Source of the DNA: Carallia brachiata
Taxonomy: Eukaryota > Streptophyta > Magnoliopsida > Malpighiales > Rhizophoraceae
Reading direction: 5' to 3'
NCBI GenBank assembly: GCA_021464245.1
Contig: JADCRB010000001.1
Coordinates: forward strand, 7,931,084 to 7,995,083
Length of the DNA: 64,000 nucleotides
Positions 46,764-57,300 of this stretch are shown here, one piece after another (the first letter of the stretch is position 1; each line of letters opens with the position of its first letter). Under the pieces are notes generated by a model that saw only the letters and a list, made by a program, of their open reading frames with translations, ran no database searches and was not told the origin of the DNA. Made by a program: the position numbers and the translations under genes.

Positions 46764-48617
46764 TTATTTGGAAACTTCAAGAAAGAAAAGAAAAGAAGAG
46801 AAGAAGATAATTTGTTGCAAACTAATGGTAAAATTGCATTTACATAACAGATGGACAAACATAGGTCGATTGGTCTTCGATGAGGCTGCCATTGATTGCT
46901 GCAACGGTCCGAATGTAGCAGCCTGAATCATCCCTGCAGCTAAAGTCTGATTAGTGTTAGCTGCCCCCGAGAGAACAGAATGATCCTTAACCTCCATCCA
47001 CCCATTAGAAACCTGTTTATTGCGGACACTACTTGACATCTCCCCATCCGCGTACCTCTCTATCAATGCATGGGAAACATTTGCAAGGAGCACATATGTA
47101 CCCTTCTTTGATCCAGGTAGATTCATTGTTATCACCTTGAGAGGATGCCTTCTATGGAGAATAACATGACTAAGCACGTTACCGACATCATTAAGCACCT
47201 TAACTTCCCTCTGTAACTTGATTTTCTGCTTAACGTACTTGTAAGTCCCATTCCTTGCAAATCTAATCTTGCTCCTAAAGAAAAACCGCTGCAAAACCCT
47301 AGTAGTCAGGTTCCCTGCACTAGACCAGACCCAACCCTCCAATTTTAATCTCCTCCTTGCCTTTACTGTAAATGACCCATCAAGCAATTGAAACTCCTCG
47401 CTCCGCCTTACGAAGGAAGAAGGACTATAATAAGCAAAAGATTTAGCCAAAGTTGAGTTATGATAATCCAGCCAAAGGTGCAAGTTTGCATCAACAAGCC
47501 AATAAGAAATGCCATCAGTGACACCAAAACCGAGTTCATGATCTTTCCCATCCAAAACCATCCCCAAAAAGGGCGTCAAATCGAAATCATAAGAAGGAAG
47601 ATCAAAAGCACCAATTGCCACAACAGGTTCCCAAAACAAGGGGTTGATCCCACCCGTAAACACCACCGGAAACGGCACCTCCGATCCCACATATTTCCCA
47701 TCAATTGTCACAAAAACCTCCCTGTAAGCTCCATTGCCGCGCGGAGTGGTCAAATTGTTGACCCTTATATAATTGCTGGACGGATTCGAGTACCAAAACT
47801 CATCGTTTCCATGGAAGGATACGTACAATTCCAAGACGGCCTTGTGAGTATTACCAGGAAATGTAACGTTCTTGCCACGGATATCTGATTCTTTCTCGAT
47901 TTTAAACCAATAGCCCTTTTTATAGCCTTTTTCAGCCGATATTGGAATTATTAAGTCGGCTGGTGATTGATATGCGTTCTTGGCTACAGTCATGGCTTCG
48001 TGCTCCCGATTGGAGGGAATTGTGATTGGATTGTCACCCATCAACGGAACCCTAACGCCGTTATCCTTGTAGAAGAAGATGGTGACGTCCACATGGTAAA
48101 CGCCGGTGTAGACACTGTTAACGACGTTCTCAAGCATGATTGTGAAATTGAGGTTTTTTTGCAAGAGGAGAGAGGAATACCTTGTAATGTCCCTCCGAAC
48201 TTTCCAGAAGATTCCGTTCTTGGTGGGCTCGGCCGTGCTGGTGCGGAGAATCTCGGCGCCGCCGAGCCACACGCCGGAGATGCGGTCGTACTGGTCGCCT
48301 TTGGATTTGGCGCGAAACTCGAGGGTGACGTGTGACCAGGGGGAGGGGCAATCGGACGGCGGAGAGTAACGGGTGGAGAAGGGAGGCTTGTTGACGGTGT
48401 TGGCAAATGAGTGGTGGACGACGTGAACGGTGCATGATGGGGTCAGGCGATCGGGCGGCAGAGGACGGGCGACTTCAATGTATTCTTGGGGTTTACGTGA
48501 TGCGAGAGTGGTGGGCGGGACGAGCGATGATGATGATCTGAGAAAGCGGTCTGGAGAAGTGCAGAGACTCGGTGGAACCGCAGTGAAGACGAGAAGCAGG
48601 GTCAGAAATGTAAGCAT
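46764..48617 (-). CDS. Peptide-N4-(N-acetyl-beta-glucosaminyl)asparagine amidase A (PNGase A), single exon
   Basis: PNGase A releases whole N-glycans from glycoproteins or glycopeptides in the secretory pathway or apoplast. The 617-residue intronless frame begins with a signal peptide (MLTFLTLLLVFTAVPPSLC) and the family-typical EYIEVARPLPPDRLTPSCTV. Other conserved stretches are PWSHVTLEFRAKSKGDQYDRI, WLGGAEILRTSTAEPT, WKVRRDITRYSSLL, YHVDVTIFFY, NHR-like GNGAYREVFVTIDG, FTGGINPLFWEPVVAIGAFD and GFGVTDGISYWLVDANLHLW. Several N-x-S/T sites fit a glycoprotein. The last 30 or so residues are hydrophobic and not conserved in my memory of the family, so the true C-terminus may differ. There is no frame break. 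Confidence 0.92.
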   Translation of the reverse strand: MLTFLTLLLVFTAVPPSLCTSPDRFLRSSSSLVPPTTLASRKPQEYIEVARPLPPDRLTPSCTVHVVHHSFANTVNKPPFSTRYSPPSDCPSPWSHVTLEFRAKSKGDQYDRISGVWLGGAEILRTSTAEPTKNGIFWKVRRDITRYSSLLLQKNLNFTIMLENVVNSVYTGVYHVDVTIFFYKDNGVRVPLMGDNPITIPSNREHEAMTVAKNAYQSPADLIIPISAEKGYKKGYWFKIEKESDIRGKNVTFPGNTHKAVLELYVSFHGNDEFWYSNPSSNYIRVNNLTTPRGNGAYREVFVTIDGKYVGSEVPFPVVFTGGINPLFWEPVVAIGAFDLPSYDFDLTPFLGMVLDGKDHELGFGVTDGISYWLVDANLHLWLDYHNSTLAKSFAYYSPSSFVRRSEEFQLLDGSFTVKARRRLKLEGWVWSSAGNLTTRVLQRFFFRSKIRFARNGTYKYVKQKIKLQREVKVLNDVGNVLSHVILHRRHPLKVITMNLPGSKKGTYVLLANVSHALIERYADGEMSSSVRNKQVSNGWMEVKDHSVLSGAANTNQTLAAGMIQAATFGPLQQSMAASSKTNRPMFVHLLCKCNFTISLQQIIFFSSFLFFLEVSK

Positions 48618-49010
48618 TTTTTCCTTCGGCTGTCTCCTCGTTGGCAGGAACCGTATGGTCCGACCAGATGAGGGGCCCTCAACCTCAATACATATAGTTG
48701 ATCAGCGTCTTCTTAAATAACCGTTCGCAATCTTACAGAATCAGTTTATGTTTTAATTTTAGGATACAAGTACATGGTCGGAAAATTTTTTATCAATATA
48801 ATTATATAAAATTAAATGCTTATTGTAATTTAAATAAAAAGTCAATGAAAAATCTTCAGATGTCTTTTTTTTTTTTTTTTTCTCTTAATTTTATTACTTG
48901 ATTTGGTATGAATTAGCTTTCGAAACAGTAACCCTTTGCCATATGGTGTGTGAATAATGCTAGGTGAGCTTTTATTTTGGCGAATCATGCCACAAAATTA
49001 CCATTGATGA
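48618..49010. other. Short intergenic region: PNGase A promoter and VAPYRIN-like 3' flank
   Basis: Both neighbouring genes are on the minus strand, so this serves as the PNGase A upstream region and the 3' side of the ankyrin gene. No other feature was seen. Confidence 0.5.
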
Positions 49011-50859
49011 TTAGGAGGAGGAGGAGGTTAGAGAGATGAGAGGGGAATAAGAGGCTCCCCTGTACTCGAGAAACTTTGCAATTTCATCATAACCAATGAC
49101 TTTAGCCATGTGGAGTGGGGTGGCACCACGCTTGGTCTTGGCATTAACATCGGCGCCTTTGCAGACTAACACCTTGACTGTCTCCAAACTGCCACCCTCC
49201 ACCGCCAAATGCAGCGGCGAGTGGCCATCGTTGTCTGCCCATTCCAAATTTGCTCCGATTTCCACCAGCATCTCCACTGTATCCTTGTGCCCTTTGAAAG
49301 CTGCTGCGTGCAGGGCTGTTAAACCATGTTGATCCCGATAGTCCAGCCTTGCCCCATTGCGCAGTAACGATTCAAGGAGCTGCCTATCTCCCCGTCTTCC
49401 CGCCATTAGCACTTGGTCTCCACGTTCGAGGATCTCCAAAATCTCCGGCTGTGTATGGTCAATCGTTGACTTCTTGTTAATTAAACAAACAAATAAAAGT
49501 AGTAATTAATGAATCCCTTTATGATTTTACCTGATCTTTTTTTGTTTCTTAACATAAAAAAGTATTAAAAAAAAAATGATAACTACCGAATCTTTAAAAT
49601 GAGATTAGAATAATTTTTGCATAAATACCTAATTCAATTAGCGATAATTTTAACTGATCTCTTTGTAAATCTCTTATGTTCTACCTGATATCTTTATTTA
49701 AGAGATGTACGATTTTATATAATTAAAATAATTAATCTTGATCACTTATTAATCTTAATAAAGAAATCATTGATCTTGATTATTTTTTTCAGTGCGTTTT
49801 CTTATAACTTGAATAAAGAGTCTACCAAATGAATAAGTATTCTCGTGAATTTTTTTATTTACAAAATGATTTAACTAACAAATAAGAACTTACATGTCCT
49901 TTATCGCGGGCAACACCAATAGCTGAACGGCCACGATCATCAACTATTGTGGGGTCAGCACCCATCTTCATCAGCATTTCCACCATCCTACGGTCACCGT
50001 TAGCCGCTGCCTTGTGCAAGGCTGTCCGGCCGTCCCTGCTCTTGGCGTTCTTGTCCGCACCCGAGTCCAGCAACAGCTTTGCACAGTCGACATTTCCCAT
50101 GTTTACCGCCAAATGCAACGGTGTCCGTCCGTGCTTATCTCTCAAATCCAACGGCACCAATCCTCCCTTCACCAAGTCCACAACGTCCTCCGTTCGATCA
50201 AACGCTACTGCCACGTGTAAATCATTCCAGCCCTTGGATTTCCATCTCGAGTCCACGCCATCCGTTTTCACACGTGCGTCGAGCTTCAACCCGGCCTCGA
50301 GCAGCAAATTCACCATATTCTCCGGGTCAGCCAACTGGGTGGCAACTCGGACGAGTGACTCAGCCTCCCTTTGTGACAACTCATCAAGAACCCATTTTTG
50401 CCTTCTCAATATGTGCTTGACCGAGTCAATATCTCCACAAGTGACAGCGTGGTGGAGAAGAAAGGGACCCACAAAGGCAACCTTGAGCTTGAAATCCTGC
50501 GTCGACCCCTCAGGAAGCGTCGCGAACCAGGAGTTAAGAGACTCGGGAATAGCGGAATCAAAAGAATTGGACCTAAACGGTGCCGTTTTGACGAGGAAGC
50601 GATCAGACGGCGACCGAGGGAAAGTCGGAGGAAGATGGGCTTGGGGTCTGAGGACGATTTGGAAGGTGGCGGAGGATAAGGGAGGGATAAGCCCACTGGG
50701 TGGATTAACCAAGAACTTGTGGGGCGAAGAGGTTTTGATTTTGAAGGCAATTGGGGTTGTGGCGCAGAGTGACCTCAGACGCACGTCCGCTCTACATTTG
50801 CAATTGAGCTGAAAGTCTATGAGAACCTCTGCAACAGAGATTTCCGCTAGCCCCTTCAT
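49011..50859 (-). CDS. VAPYRIN-like MSP-ankyrin protein, 2 exons
   Basis: VAPYRIN proteins join a VAP-type major sperm protein (MSP) domain to ankyrin repeats; the founder is needed for arbuscular mycorrhiza and rhizobial infection. Exon 1 is 50859-49894 (322 codons) and exon 2 is 49448-49011, with donor GTAAG and acceptor CAG, giving 467 residues with a clean frame. The MSP-like domain (residues 1 to about 130) contains VRLRSLCATTPIAFKIKT and FLVNPPSGLIPPLSSATFQI. The ankyrin repeats are seen from about residue 140 to the end, for example GRTPLHLAVNMGNVDCAKLL, GRTALHKAAANGDRRMVEML, GLTALHAAAFKGHKDTVEML and GHSPLHLAVEGGSLETVKVL. It is shorter and more divergent than canonical VAPYRIN, so I place it in the VAPYRIN-LIKE branch by inference. 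Confidence 0.88.
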
Positions 50860-51979
50860 AGCTTTTCACAAAAATTTTTGGTGGGTATAAACAATATTTA
50901 ATAATGGTAAATCGTAATGCAGAGAAAAGATGGGTCTTCGATTCCCGGAGGGATTGGAGAAGGGAGAGCATGTGACTATGTGGGGCTCCTTTCCCGAACT
51001 GAAAGTTGGCAAAGAAAAGGGCACGTATGGTAGGGACAAAACTTGGGACAATGGGCGTATCGAGTGAGTTATATATAGATATAATTTTTTTTTTTTCACA
51101 TTTTAAGAATTAAGAGTAAAATTTTAAATTGCAGGATTGAATCAAATTTTAATTTTAATTTTGATAAAAAACAAATGATAACTTGCGCGCAACTCGGTCA
51201 ACTTGTCTCGGTGTCTGTAGTCTCGTCGCGATAACGATACCAAGAAGACAACCGCATTAGCTCTGGGCAGGCTTAGTTGGCTTTGGCTTGAAGCTTTCTA
51301 ATAATTTTGAATTTGTCCGTCAAAACGGCTTAGCGACCAGAGTTCTATACCTCTCCTCATTTCCTTGCTTTGTCTTTACTATTGGAAAAACTAAAACATT
51401 TAAGAAAATATTTTTAAAATAAAATTAAAATAATTTATATTATTAAATGATTAAATTAAAAAAATTAAATTATTAAATATGATTAATTAAATATTTATTT
51501 TTATATTATTTAATAGGTTTATCGAAGTCGGTGCATCAAGATATATTGACTGATGCGACATTATTATTTTAATATTTTTTATTTTTTATAAAAAATTAAA
51601 ATTAAAATTTAAATAAGTATTATTTTAAAATAAAAATATATATACTATATAAAATTTTTTACAAAATTTTGTTTCTTTTAAAAAAAATTTATTAATATAA
51701 TATTAAAAATAATTTTTATATTTATAGATGTCCTTGAGTAAGGCATAAAAGGTGATTTGGAAACTTCTGACCAGTGGTCACCCGGAGCTGCGGGCATTAA
51801 TTGTATGCCGTAGGATTGATAAAAGCTACGGATTTTATTGAGGATCACCGATTACGTCCATGCGGCATTCTGGTCACACTGGCATTGGAAGATAGAACGG
51901 AGAGTGTCAAGCACAGTGGCTTGGGGCGATGCACATGGCCACGGAGCACGAGCGCGGCACAAACTTCTTAATTTTTAGC
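50860..51979. other. Upstream region of VAPYRIN-like gene and AT-rich DNA
   Basis: The left 250 bases hold the promoter/leader of the minus-strand ankyrin gene. The rest is AT-rich. The segment 51740-51980 is more GC-balanced and may be a rearranged part of the LINE to its right, but no protein match was evident. Confidence 0.4.
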
Positions 51980-53187
51980 GACCAAACTTCTTATTGACCC
52001 AGATACAAGGTGGTGGCGGGAATCGGTGGTTCGAGGCAACTATTCTATTGCAGAGGCTGAGCAAATTTTGTCAATTCCATTTAGCTCGAGATCGCCAGAG
52101 GATAGGCTAGCTTGGCATTATGAGCGAAATGGCATATACTCGGTGAGAAGCGCTTACCATCTGACGCAGACGCTTAAACAAGCTTGATCCCCGAACCCAT
52201 CAACATCTTCTTCTGATTACAGTACTGGCTTGTGGAAATTTCTATGGCATCTGCACATCCCTGGCAAAATTAAATTTTTTCTATGGAGGGCCTGCAAAAA
52301 TTACCTTCCAGCACATGTTAATTTGGTTAGTAGAGGAATTAAGGTGGATGTGATCTGCCCACGATGTGAACTGGAACCCGAGACTATTTCCCATGCTTTA
52401 TTCCTCTGCTCTTGGGTACCTATGGCTTGTTTTCTGGTCCTCTTGGACTGCGGGTCAAAGAAGATGTAAACGCTGACATATGGTATTGGTTACGGCTTTT
52501 TAAAGACGCAAGAGATAGCGCTGCAGCTGAGCTCCTAGCTGTCCAAGCTTGGGCGATTTGGCATAGCCGGAATCTGTGGAAATTAAAGCACAAGTCGTTT
52601 GATATGGAGCAGACAATTGATCTAGCAAACCAAATACATCAGGATTATCGAAAGGCCAATGAGCGTCCAGGTAGAGCTGCCATGCAAAGGACACAATTTG
52701 AAACCTCCTCCGAACGGCTTTCTCAAAGTTAACACGGGTGTTGGATTGAGTTTCATGGGAGGTACTAGAGAGAGAGCCAGTGTATATTTCCTCCCAGAAA
52801 TTTGCAGGAGTCTTCCCACCGGTATCCCTTGAACTACTTGCTATCCGACTTGGTATAGAAAAGGCACTGGAGCTGGGTTTCCATTACCTACAAGAGGAAA
52901 CGGACTATAGTGAAGCGGTGAAGATAAGACGATCAACATCGAATTCGATCAATGTGGAACATTTTATTGGAGAGGCCATCCGGGCACTCATCCCTCTATT
53001 TCATTCCATTAATTTTCATCATGTTCCCAGGGAGGCACATGGATTAGCTAAGAGAGCCTTACAAATTGTTGCTCATGTTGTCTGGACTAAGGAGTCATAT
53101 CCAGATATTTTTGCTTTAGTTGACAATGATGTACTAACGCTCTCTTTATATCAATAAAGTTTTACATTTTTTCTCGAAAAAAAAAAG
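51980..53187 (+). mobile_element. LINE remnant: zf-RVT and RNase H-like regions
   Basis: From 51990 the translation gives LIDPDTRWWRESVVRGNYSI, then EAEQILSIP, EDRLAWHYERNGIYSV and SAYHL. A second frame (from 52230) gives the zinc-finger-like zf-RVT segment WKFLWHLHIPGKIKFFLWRA followed by CPRCELEPETISHALFLCSW. A third gives AVQAWAIWHSRN, and from 52780 the RNase H-like end contains ELLAIRLGIEKALELGF and HHVPREAHGLAKRAL. These are in order but in different frames, so the element is 5'-truncated and dead. It ends in an AATAAA-containing stretch and poly-A at about 53178. Confidence 0.85.
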
Positions 53188-54317
53188 TGTTAACCTTTCT
53201 CTCTTAATTTTTAGTTTCATGATGACAGGGACAAAATCGTGACAAATTAAATATGATGCAGCAACTGATGTGTCGTTACATGGCAAATTTAAAAGCAATT
53301 TGACAGAAATAGGTACAAATCAATAATAAAAAAATGTATAAAGTAAATTTAAGGTTAAAATTTTAAATTAGTACTTAATGTTTAAGTTAAAATTTAATTA
53401 TAGATATAATATTTTTTGATAAAATTGATTCTTAATTTTTTTACTGTAAAATAATTCAGTACTTTTTTATCATCTGACTATTTAATTTACTAAAAAATAC
53501 ATCATCTATTCGTACTGTCATCAAATCATCTCTTAATAAAATATCATATTAATAAAAATATAGTAGTATAATACTTTTTTTCCTAATTTTTTTTTATTTT
53601 TCTCTATTTTTGAAAAAATAAAAAAATTAAAATAAAATGTGATAATATCATATTTTTAATAACATTATATCATACTAAGAGGTGGTCTACCCGATAATAT
53701 ACTTTTTAATAAATTAAACAGTTAGATAATAGAAAAGTATTGAATTATTTCACATTAAAAACGGTGAGGACCGATTTTACTAAAAAAATATTGTATTTAT
53801 AATTAAACTTTAATTTAAATATTAGGCATTAATTTAATATTTTAACTTAAATTAAAAAATAATTGAAGTGAATAAAAATAAAAATTTTTGCCTAACTATT
53901 GTGATTACAATTATACGCGCCGCTTCCGTGCCCTGAACTCTGAAGAGAGAAGTGTGGGGGAAGCAAGCAGATTTTGTGGGGCCCAAACACGGAAAGAAAG
54001 AAAGAAAGACCGATCGATCGGGGGTCGTTATTAGCGATTTTTGCTTTAACAAATTGCAACTTTTACCGTTAGAACATTCCCGTGCACGCTCTCTTCTCCA
54101 TCCCACGGGGGCAACTCAGGCAAATCGTATGGCGAGGGGTGTGAATAAATAACCAAAATCAACAGATCACCACTCACTCCGATCGCCTGTTTTTTTTGTA
54201 CACACCTTTTCTTCTGCACCGACGCTGGCCTGTGTGAGCTTTCTCTGTTGCTTTTGTTTCTCATCTTCTCTTCGAAATTCACTTTCTGCTAAGCAGATAC
54301 CCAAAAAAAAAAGAAAA
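53188..54317. other. Intergenic DNA and REC8 promoter/leader
   Basis: The first 700 bases are AT-rich with no gene. The last 400 are GC-balanced, contain pyrimidine-rich stretches, and lead into the REC8 start codon at 54318. Confidence 0.5.
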
Positions 54318-57300
54318 ATGTTCTACTCTCACCAGCTTCTCGCTCGCAAAGCTCCTCTTGGCCAGATATGGTGACTCTCTACTACTCTAGAACTCCCTAG
54401 CTAATAAATTTCACTTTTCTCTTTTCTCGTTTTGCTGTCCTTTTGGCTAACAATATCTGCAAATGAACTGTTCATGGCTCTTTGATTCATATACTGTTCC
54501 TGCCACGTAGCTTTAGCCATTTTTTGAAGCGTGTTTTGCGGTTTGATTTTTCGAGTTTGTTGATTTCTTTATCTGTGAATGCATTTCTGTTTTGATTCGA
54601 AAATGTGTCTCTGTTTGTTTCTCTGTCTCTCTTAATATCACGAAGGCGGCCGCAACCATGCACGCGAAGATAAATCGACGCAACCTCAGCAAGCTTAACA
54701 TCATCCACATCTGGTTTTTCCTCCTTTTTTTTTTTTGAATTTAATTTTTTTTTTTTTTTTCAATTCTGTCTTCTTAGTTCAATGAGCTTCAGTCGCACTT
54801 GGCCTTTTTTTTTTTTTTTTTTTTGCTATAATTTTTCAGTGAACAGATTTTAAACCCTTCCGTCCCTATGGCTCTCAGGCTCTCTGGAATTCTCATGGGT
54901 AACTCTTCTTCTTCTTCCTTCATCTTGTTCTCGTTCAATTCAATTTACACTGACATTTCTGTTTCGTTCTGCTTTTCGGAATCGTTTTCTCAGGCGGAGT
55001 GGTTATTGTTTATGAAAGAAAAGTGAAACTCCTCTACGGTGATTTACGATTCCTTGCGTTACTCTTTGTTGAATGCTGCATTCACCTTTCGTTTTCTATT
55101 CATAATAATAATAATAATAATGTTATATTCTCTGCTTTCCCTCTGCAGATGACGTTACCCGTTTACTGGTACTAACTTACACCAGCGCCTGAGTTTCAAC
55201 TTCAACCCAAAGACGGAAAATAGAAAAAAAAAAAAAAATCAGAATTCTGTGTTTTTTCCTTTAAATTCCTACTTTAGCTTTGATACTTTTTTGGTATCTG
55301 TTTGAGTAATTGTTCACTTGCTTTTGATGTTTCTCAGATTGAAATAAACGAAGCCTGGAAATTGAAACCAGCTCCAGACCCCACTGTTCTTCCCAAAGGA
55401 AAATCCCAGGCCAAGTACGTCGTCGTTTTACTTCTCCTATCCTCAACTTTTGATGCCCAGCTTGTTTTGGCATGAATTTTCATCCTAATTTTGTTTCCTA
55501 ACCTAGAATTGCACTGAATTTGTTTTGGTAACTTTATTTGCTGTGTAGGAAAGAAGCCGTGACTCTCCCAGAGAACACAGAAGCAGATGTGCCTGATATC
55601 GAGCAGTCCCTTGATGTCTCCAATGCACCCACAATGGCTTTCCAACGAACAGCCTATTGTGAAATGGTAATTTGGCCTCAAATGTCCCCTCGTATGACTT
55701 TGTTTTGACAGAAACACTGCTGGCCTTGACACGGCTGCGTCTTAATGGAATTATGCTAGGGGTTTTAAGTTGTTAGACGATATTTTTTGCCTCATGGAGA
55801 CAAGTCCTATATGATAATGAATTTAACGAAAGAAAAATACAAAAAAAAGGTAATTATGGGCATTATGCCAGTTTGGTTTTATTCTTGATCAAACGAGAAA
55901 TAATGCTTTGCTTGGCTGTGAGGCCTTTGACAAACGCACCCAATTACCCTTTCAGCGGTGAAGGGCTGACAATCATCTCATTGCCCTCGCTTTTATGATG
56001 GATGGATCTTTAGACTTTTGATCCATAGCACTGAAATGCAGAGTAAGGTCCTTTATATGCCTTGATAGATATGCATACGACGCATGAATAGTTGTTCTCG
56101 TCTATAGTTATGCTCCAGGAAAGGTTTACCGTAAAATGTTGATTGCTAAACTTGTGCATTCATGTGGGAGTACTTGACTGATCTGATAATGTAGATAATT
56201 TATCAAACATGCTTGAAAAATGAATTTCACCAGATGCAGCATTATAATATGTTGTTCTTGGGGGGGCCTGCAGTACCTCACAGGTGTGTACTCAGTTTAA
56301 TCTACGATATCACGCTTACATGAAGCAAAATTCACATGAGACATATCTCTACTATTTTCCAGATGTTATCAGTAATATTTATCTAGTGAAACACAGAGTT
56401 GCGTCTATACAATTCTACCAAAACCTGTCAGTTTATGAAGTACTTTGCAGATGAATCCCATCTATAATAGCAGTCATAGTCTTCTCCCCCTGTTTCTGTG
56501 ACTAGTGACAACTTCAACCGATAACTACTATCCATCTCTATCTTTTGTCCGTATCTTCTTTATCTGAAATTGCTTTGCATTGCCTCAGTATATAACATTT
56601 CTAAGTGTGCAGCGACTCGACAGTGTGGAGACTTCTACATTAACAATGATCCCATGGCAGAGGATGCATCCCTAAACCATCATCAAGGTGCCAGCTGTTC
56701 TATCCGAACACATCCACGTTTTCCAATTGGGTTTTTTTTCCCTTAAATTCATATGTGTTCCTCTCCAGGTGATGCTGACAATATCAACCTATTTGAACGC
56801 TTTCATTCATATCAGGCAAACAGAAATGCCTACAACCACTTTGAACGGTAAATTGCAAGTCTTGATGCAATATAACTGATCGGTTTTCTTGACTCATTCT
56901 TTTGTTCTTCCATTGGAGCTTTGAACAATGTCAATCTAGTGTAGAGAATCATTAACTAAATTGTTGGCTTATGATTTATGAGATTTCACATAAGTAGTTA
57001 AATTTAATCAATTTCATTAGTTTTCACGCTTTACCATGTTGGATGGCGTTACAGTTTTGATATTGAAGAGGATGAAGAGACACAACTGAACTTCAATTCG
57101 GGGGAGCATATGGAGATCCCAACTACTCTTATACCCTCCCCAGCCACCCAAGATCAAACTCAAAGAGGTGAATGACATTATAAGGCATGGAAATCAGATG
57201 ATTCATGTTTGTTATATCTCTCTCATATAAAAGTGCAAAAAGTTTGAGGTAGTGCCTCTATGCTTTCAACTGAAATTCCTTCTTGTCTATAGCACCACTT

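Noticed and set aside
51966..53214. Shared tcttaatttttag at 51966 and about 53202 as target duplication of the LINE remnant
   Set aside because: The right copy is not adjacent to the poly-A end, and the motif is AT-rich enough to recur by chance.
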